A stretch of 64,000 bases of DNA from Onchidella celtica (Eukaryota > Mollusca > Gastropoda > Systellommatophora > Onchidiidae): the NCBI GenBank assembly GCA_963931925.1, contig OZ007569.1:27196524-27260523 (forward strand), written 5' to 3'. Each line of letters opens with the position of its first letter. Positions within the stretch are counted from its first letter, which is position 1. The position numbers and the translations under genes were made by a program. This document shows positions 52,201 to 58,200 of the stretch, piece after piece. The notes under the pieces are model-generated. The model searched no databases. It was not told where the DNA came from and was given only the letters and a program-made list of their open reading frames with translations.

Positions 52201-55200
52201 ATTGTAATGTAAATAGTTCACTTGGTCATTCTCACCTGAATACTCAGAACTGACATGGGCTAACATTCAGAACTAACAATCATTGTCGATACACACAACC
52301 AATTAATGGTGAGGGGACTACAGGGGGAAAAAAAGATGGCAATGTGATAATCTTGTGTGCTTTGCGGATTCAATTTCCGCTTGTCTCTGTCTGTTTAAAT
52401 TAAACAAAACCCAAAGATAATCTCTGAGTCACCCAGTGCTAAATGACAGAAATAACAATTATAACAGAAGCCTATGTATATATCTTCAACTCACCACTGG
52501 CACTGTCAGCATTCAACAGTTTTGAGGCAAGGCTTATCAACTTTGGAGACATAAATACATGAAGACTTTCCATATTCCATGCGACATCCACCTATAAGAA
52601 ATAAAAAGCAAAACACAGAGAAATCATAAACCGCAAGCTCATGTCATGAAGAAAGAGCAGTATGCACCAACAAACTCAGGCAATTAATCTTAATCATAAG
52701 TACTTAAATTACAAAATCTTTTTGTCTAAATCTTTAATTTTAGCATGACCACTGATATTTCCAAAGAAAAGTCAAATTATTTTGTAATGAACAATATATG
52801 GGGTTCTCTTACATAAATCTGTAAACATGAACTTGAGTTTCAAGGACATGTTTTTCTCCTAAATTCAGTGGTGTCTCATCTTGAACATTCAAAATGGAGA
52901 AAGCTGGGGAAAAAAAATGACCCCCCCCCCCCCCCCCCCTGAAAACTCTCTGTAGCTAACTTAATTATGGAAACATTAAATTTCGAAGTGAAGGTATATC
53001 AGTCCACACTTTAGAAATATGAACATGCAGACACAGGCTGTCTAATATACTCATGACTGTATCAGGCATTTTCTGGGCTGATATCTGTTGCCAATAAAGT
53101 GATCGTCATTTCGAAAGTTTTTTGTAGTGGAAATATTCACAATGACTCACCTCTGGTCCAGGCAGTTGGTCATCATTCTTGATCTGGATAGTCACAGTCT
53201 GAGTTTTATCCATGGACATGACAGGGATTCTGCATCCAGTCTCAGATTCAGATGTTTCTTCTACATCAATGGATGTCATGCCAGGGTATATGGATTGAGT
53301 CATACATGAGCTCTGCATGTAGTTGCCTGATGATGGTGGTGAGCTCATGGCAATATCAAATGCCTGATGAATGGAAGGATGTCAAACAAGCTGTTTGTGT
53401 TAGGTATATGAGATCAGAAAAGACTACTACGCTTATATGAGACATTCTGGACACCCTGAGGGCTACTCTTTCAAAAAAAAAACAAAAAAACTATAACTGT
53501 GGTATTAAAAATGTTAATACCAAGTCCCAGGAAAGAATAAAAGTAAATTTATCTCTCATCTTTGTGGAATGTGTTCAATTTTCGAAAATTCCCGGACAAA
53601 ATTAAACTTCCCCCCCCCCCCCGACAAAAAGGGCCGCCAACCAGCACTGGCGACGACATGCCTGCTCCAGTTGTAACTGGGATGGGCTGCAATGACACTA
53701 AGGCAAATTTCCCAAATCGGATTAAAGAAGTATAATACAAAATACTAAAACTACAATATACAAAAAAAATGCCCACTAAAAAATGGTCAGATATCACGTG
53801 CTAAAAGTACATTTAACCATAAGTGGCCGACACATTTTTGATACAAAACACAGCACCAAAGAGGAATTTCAGAATTAGTAAAACTATCAATATCTTTCAA
53901 AATGGAATAAAGGGTTGCAGCTGAAACAAAACAAACAATGAAGTAATAGGTGGCTATTAACCCTCGTCCTGCAAGTGGCCACTATATTGGCCTCCCCGCG
54001 CAACATGCGAGGCCAATATTGTGGACTACATATTGCCAACCGGGTCCTGCTGGAGGCCAATATATTGTATGGCAACACTGCTCCTTGTGTTTTGTTTATT
54101 CGGTTGCCACGACTATCGTTTTTTTCAAGCTTTTTTTTTCCACACTAGTTTGCTTGTTTATCTATCCTGTCACCCCTACTATGTCTAACAAAGTGGTATC
54201 GTCCAATTATGTCTATTAGGATACTACTGTTCATAACTATTTGTCATACTCATGTAATAGTATTGACGGTCCTGAAGTTTGAACTGGGGAAAATCTTGGG
54301 GGAAACTTTTGACTTTGATGCTGGTTGTCATCTACATTGAAATGAGAAGAAACGGGCCATCTGCGTATTTGAGAAACTGTTCTATGTCTGTAATGACGAA
54401 TTCCAATGTAATACTCGGGCATGCTGCAAGGTTTTTCTTAAGGGAAAACTGGGAGAAAATGATCGACTTTGTTGTTGGTCGTTGTCCTTATTTGATGTGG
54501 TAATAAGACAGAGATTGTGTTACTTTGATTAAGCTGCTTTTCAGTACATGTATGTACTCTATGAGCTAGAAATAAAATCTCTTCTTACAGGTGTGCCAAG
54601 AAAACTACATAGCTGCCAACTTTCAAAAACCCAAAAACAGACTCCTTATATCGGAGTCCCCCCCCCCCCCCCCCCCATTGAAAAATCATCATTTCCTCGC
54701 TTTGCACATTATGGAATATTCTCTTTACATAGGCCTAATGGTAATATAGGTCTAATGTAATACTTTAACACTATTCCTCCCAAGTATTTTTCACATGAGT
54801 GTTTTCCCCTGCCCAAGTAATTTTTGTCAAATTTGACCACTGTGTGGTTGGCATAGAAAAAAGAGCATAAAATGATTATTTATTGATTGTTTTTAAAAAA
54901 ATTTTGTGCTAAAAGTACAGAATTGGTTACCGTTTAATATAAAACTGTGTTTTTGTCATATTTCAATGCAGAGAATTGTTGTGTGGAGGTGCAAAACGAA
55001 AAAAGTACAAAATTATAAAATGTTGACAACATCAATGATTCCAGAATCACTAGATCTAGATCCAGAACCATCTGCAACAAATTCTTCATTACTGTCGTCC
55101 TCCATCATCTCTTCATTACTGTCACTATCCATGAAGATTTCATGCAAAGTTTCGGATGTTGACAAAAATTTTGAAAAATTGCCTCGCCGTGGTTAGAATC

Positions 55201-58200
55201 GCGAAAAAATACAGTTAATTGCACGAAAACAGTTCCCTATTATTATTAGAGTAGCGTCCCTTCGACATCCATCAAGGGAAATCATTGTGAATAAAAACTA
55301 CAGACTGTAGACTACTGTAGAGTAACGAAACCAAAAAAACGGGTAATACCCGTTCACGGGCGGCCGCGTCGTAAATTGGAGAACGGGTAATACCCGTTAG
55401 CGGGAGGAAATGTGTTAAGAAGCAGAAAACAAACATTCTGCTTCAAATGCTGATACATGTACTGTTATCCAAGACCCAGTGGGTCTTGGCTGTTATCACC
55501 ACTGTTTTCTGTTTCTAAAGAAAGAACTGACTATTATGATATGACCTGTCCTCAGAATCATAAATCAACTCTTTCATACTAACTTGCTCTGGCAGTATTG
55601 AACAATGTCAGACTTGCCTCCATGTGACTGTGAAACTGGTGAAATTGGAAGTCACGACAACGTGACTTATGACTCACAATGCATTCATTGGACAAGTTCG
55701 ATTATAATGCAAACAGAATTCCTCAGAATATTTTGCACTAAATGTCTACTCACAACTTATAATGACTCACGAGTTGGATAGAAAAGACTTCTGATAAAAA
55801 GGAATCTATCCATTATCGCAAATCATGTTAGGCATAAAAAATGACAGATGTAGTACTAGATCTAGTAGATCTAGAACTGAAGCCAGTTCACAAGCCACGT
55901 CCATATTGTTCTTACAGATCTCGTTCTAGAACTTATTCTATTGTTTTTACCAGCTCACGGGCTCTAGATTTAGATTTCTAACACCCTTGAAACACGTGTA
56001 CGTCTTACTCTTAGTCTAGGCCTAGTTTATCCGTGATCGCCAATTACGTTCAAAAATTCTAAAAGACTGCCGACCTAGATCTGCCGGGAGTTACCACCGC
56101 CAAAGATGATTGTAAGCTATGTAAAATTGAAAAAAAAACAACAACAGCGAAATAAAATGTGTCCACTGTTCTTAGTCAGTGACCGCCATCGTTTACAATA
56201 ATGTGTGACCGACACGTGCTCAGGTACTCGAGCTCATATGAACGGCCGAAACGCGCGGACATGGGCGAAGGTGCATGCCGTGACAACTTATGATGCAACA
56301 TTACTATAATACTAATGCCTGGTTGAGCAGGGCCACGGCGGGGGAACAAAAGTTATCACGAGTTCGGGCATATGCAGTACGGCAGAACAAAGTAGGGTAG
56401 AGCTGTGTTTACGGTTGCGCCTGTTGAATCGCTAGGTCCAGTGCTATTTGCGGTAGGCCTAGATATAAAAGTTACAGTTTTGTCTTCTGCTCTATGTGTT
56501 TTTGTCACATAAATGGGAAATTCTTCAAATACGTATTTTTCACCACAAAAACGTATTTACGTACTGGAACCCAAAAAACTTATTAAATGCGTATTTTACG
56601 TACTGGTTGGCAGCTATGAAACTATAACATCATAGTACGTGGAACCTTTACATAGTTCAGGAGGGAGAAGGCAATGCCATGATACATGTGGTTAGTAAAT
56701 TAAGTGCCTGTCTTAAAAAATAATTTGTTCACTTGAATGGCCTGACTTAGGGACAAAAAAAAAAAGCACCCAGCTCTTGGGAAAAGAATAATGTGTTAAA
56801 TGGCATGTGAATGCAGAATATTCTTGATTATGGGCCTTCTATTTAACAATAGGAATTACTGCATCTCATCAAAAGTACTTTACCCAAATATCATAGGGTT
56901 CCCCCATGATTTATCCATCACCATTGTTGTTATTGCATCCTAAAGTAAACATGATACACGTGTTCAAAAGGACTTGATTGACCGAAGTTATCGGCAACAT
57001 GCAAACGATTGGCTGACTGACCGCAGACAATTGTATACTGAACACTTGCAAACTCTGACATATAATTCAATAATTACAAATACCATTGTGGATTGTTGAA
57101 CCGGGTCCATTGGTTTTGGGGAACTCTCTCTACTCCACACCTCTTCAAAATTGACAGCAACTTTTGATATTTCAAGAACCTTGGTGGTAAAGCCCTTTGG
57201 TGTTGGTGGTAAGTTGGGCTGCTTCTCTTTGCTTGTAGAGCTATCCTTGTCATAGTACTCCAAACTGAATAAACAAACAATGTTACAGAAAAGGTAACGA
57301 CAAAGAATCACTGGTATTAAATTGTTGCTGTAATGACAAAGAAATCATAACAGTTTTTCCAAAGTGGGTAACTGATAGGAACTGTAGAATGTAAATTACT
57401 TGTGAATAAACATAAATTAGCTGATGTTTAATATCATATCAAACTGTTAACTTGGCAGGCAGTAATAAAGAAACATATGAGAAACACTGAAAGCATAGCC
57501 AAGGAACTCAAATGATATCTTGATGCCTGTAAAGGCTACATGTTCATTTTTTTCCCCAGTGGTTAAATGGTTTAGTATGACTTTCTTCATTGCCCACATG
57601 CATTTATTATCCTAAAATATACTGGAACCTTGGTTGTGATATTTTAAAAATTTGGGCTATTAGTATTTTGGCCATGCAAGCCAAAATATTCACAATGTTG
57701 TTTTTGGATCAGTTGGGTGATGATTTCTGAAAATGTTTTTGTGGCCATTTTGCTAAGAAGGATAATTGTGGCCAAATAGGAACAGGTAATTCTCGCCCCT
57801 GTACCATTTCTAAAAATATTACTGTACAAACACTGCTCCTGTCAAATGTGGTAACAGAAAAAGTTGTATGTTGCAAAATTCAATCATTAGAAACAATTCA
57901 GATACATACAATAAAATGCTGTGTTTCCTTTTCCTTTGTGTCTTATTATATCGTTTCTGTATTGTTTCTTATATAAGGCTATGCAGCATACAACTTTTTA
58001 TTTTTGCCATTTCTTGCTTTAAGCATTGCTTTGATCCCGCAGATTTTCTGCATTTTTAAAATATTTTGTCAAAGATTGCCCTGTTTCACAGCCTGACCCA
58101 AACAGTCAATCTGACATTTTCTTTTTTTCTTTCTGAAACTGGGGCTTCCCTAACTGTTATAAACCAGCATATTCAGCAATGGATAGAGTACACAAATTAC

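Larger units (their letters stand above)
53957..57030. mobile_element. TTAA element, family CCCTCGTCC, copy 3, interrupted and 3' truncated
   Basis: TTAA at 53957-53960, then CCCTCGTCCTG. It is split by an insertion at 54608-56618. Homology ends near 57030 without the right inverted repeat or TTAA, so the right end is lost. ATG2 exon W4 begins about 55 bases further on. Confidence 0.8.

Noticed and set aside
52330..52395. tRNA-like stretch with GGATTCAATTTCC
   Set aside because: Only the B-box-like part is convincing. No acceptor stem or anticodon arm can be formed.
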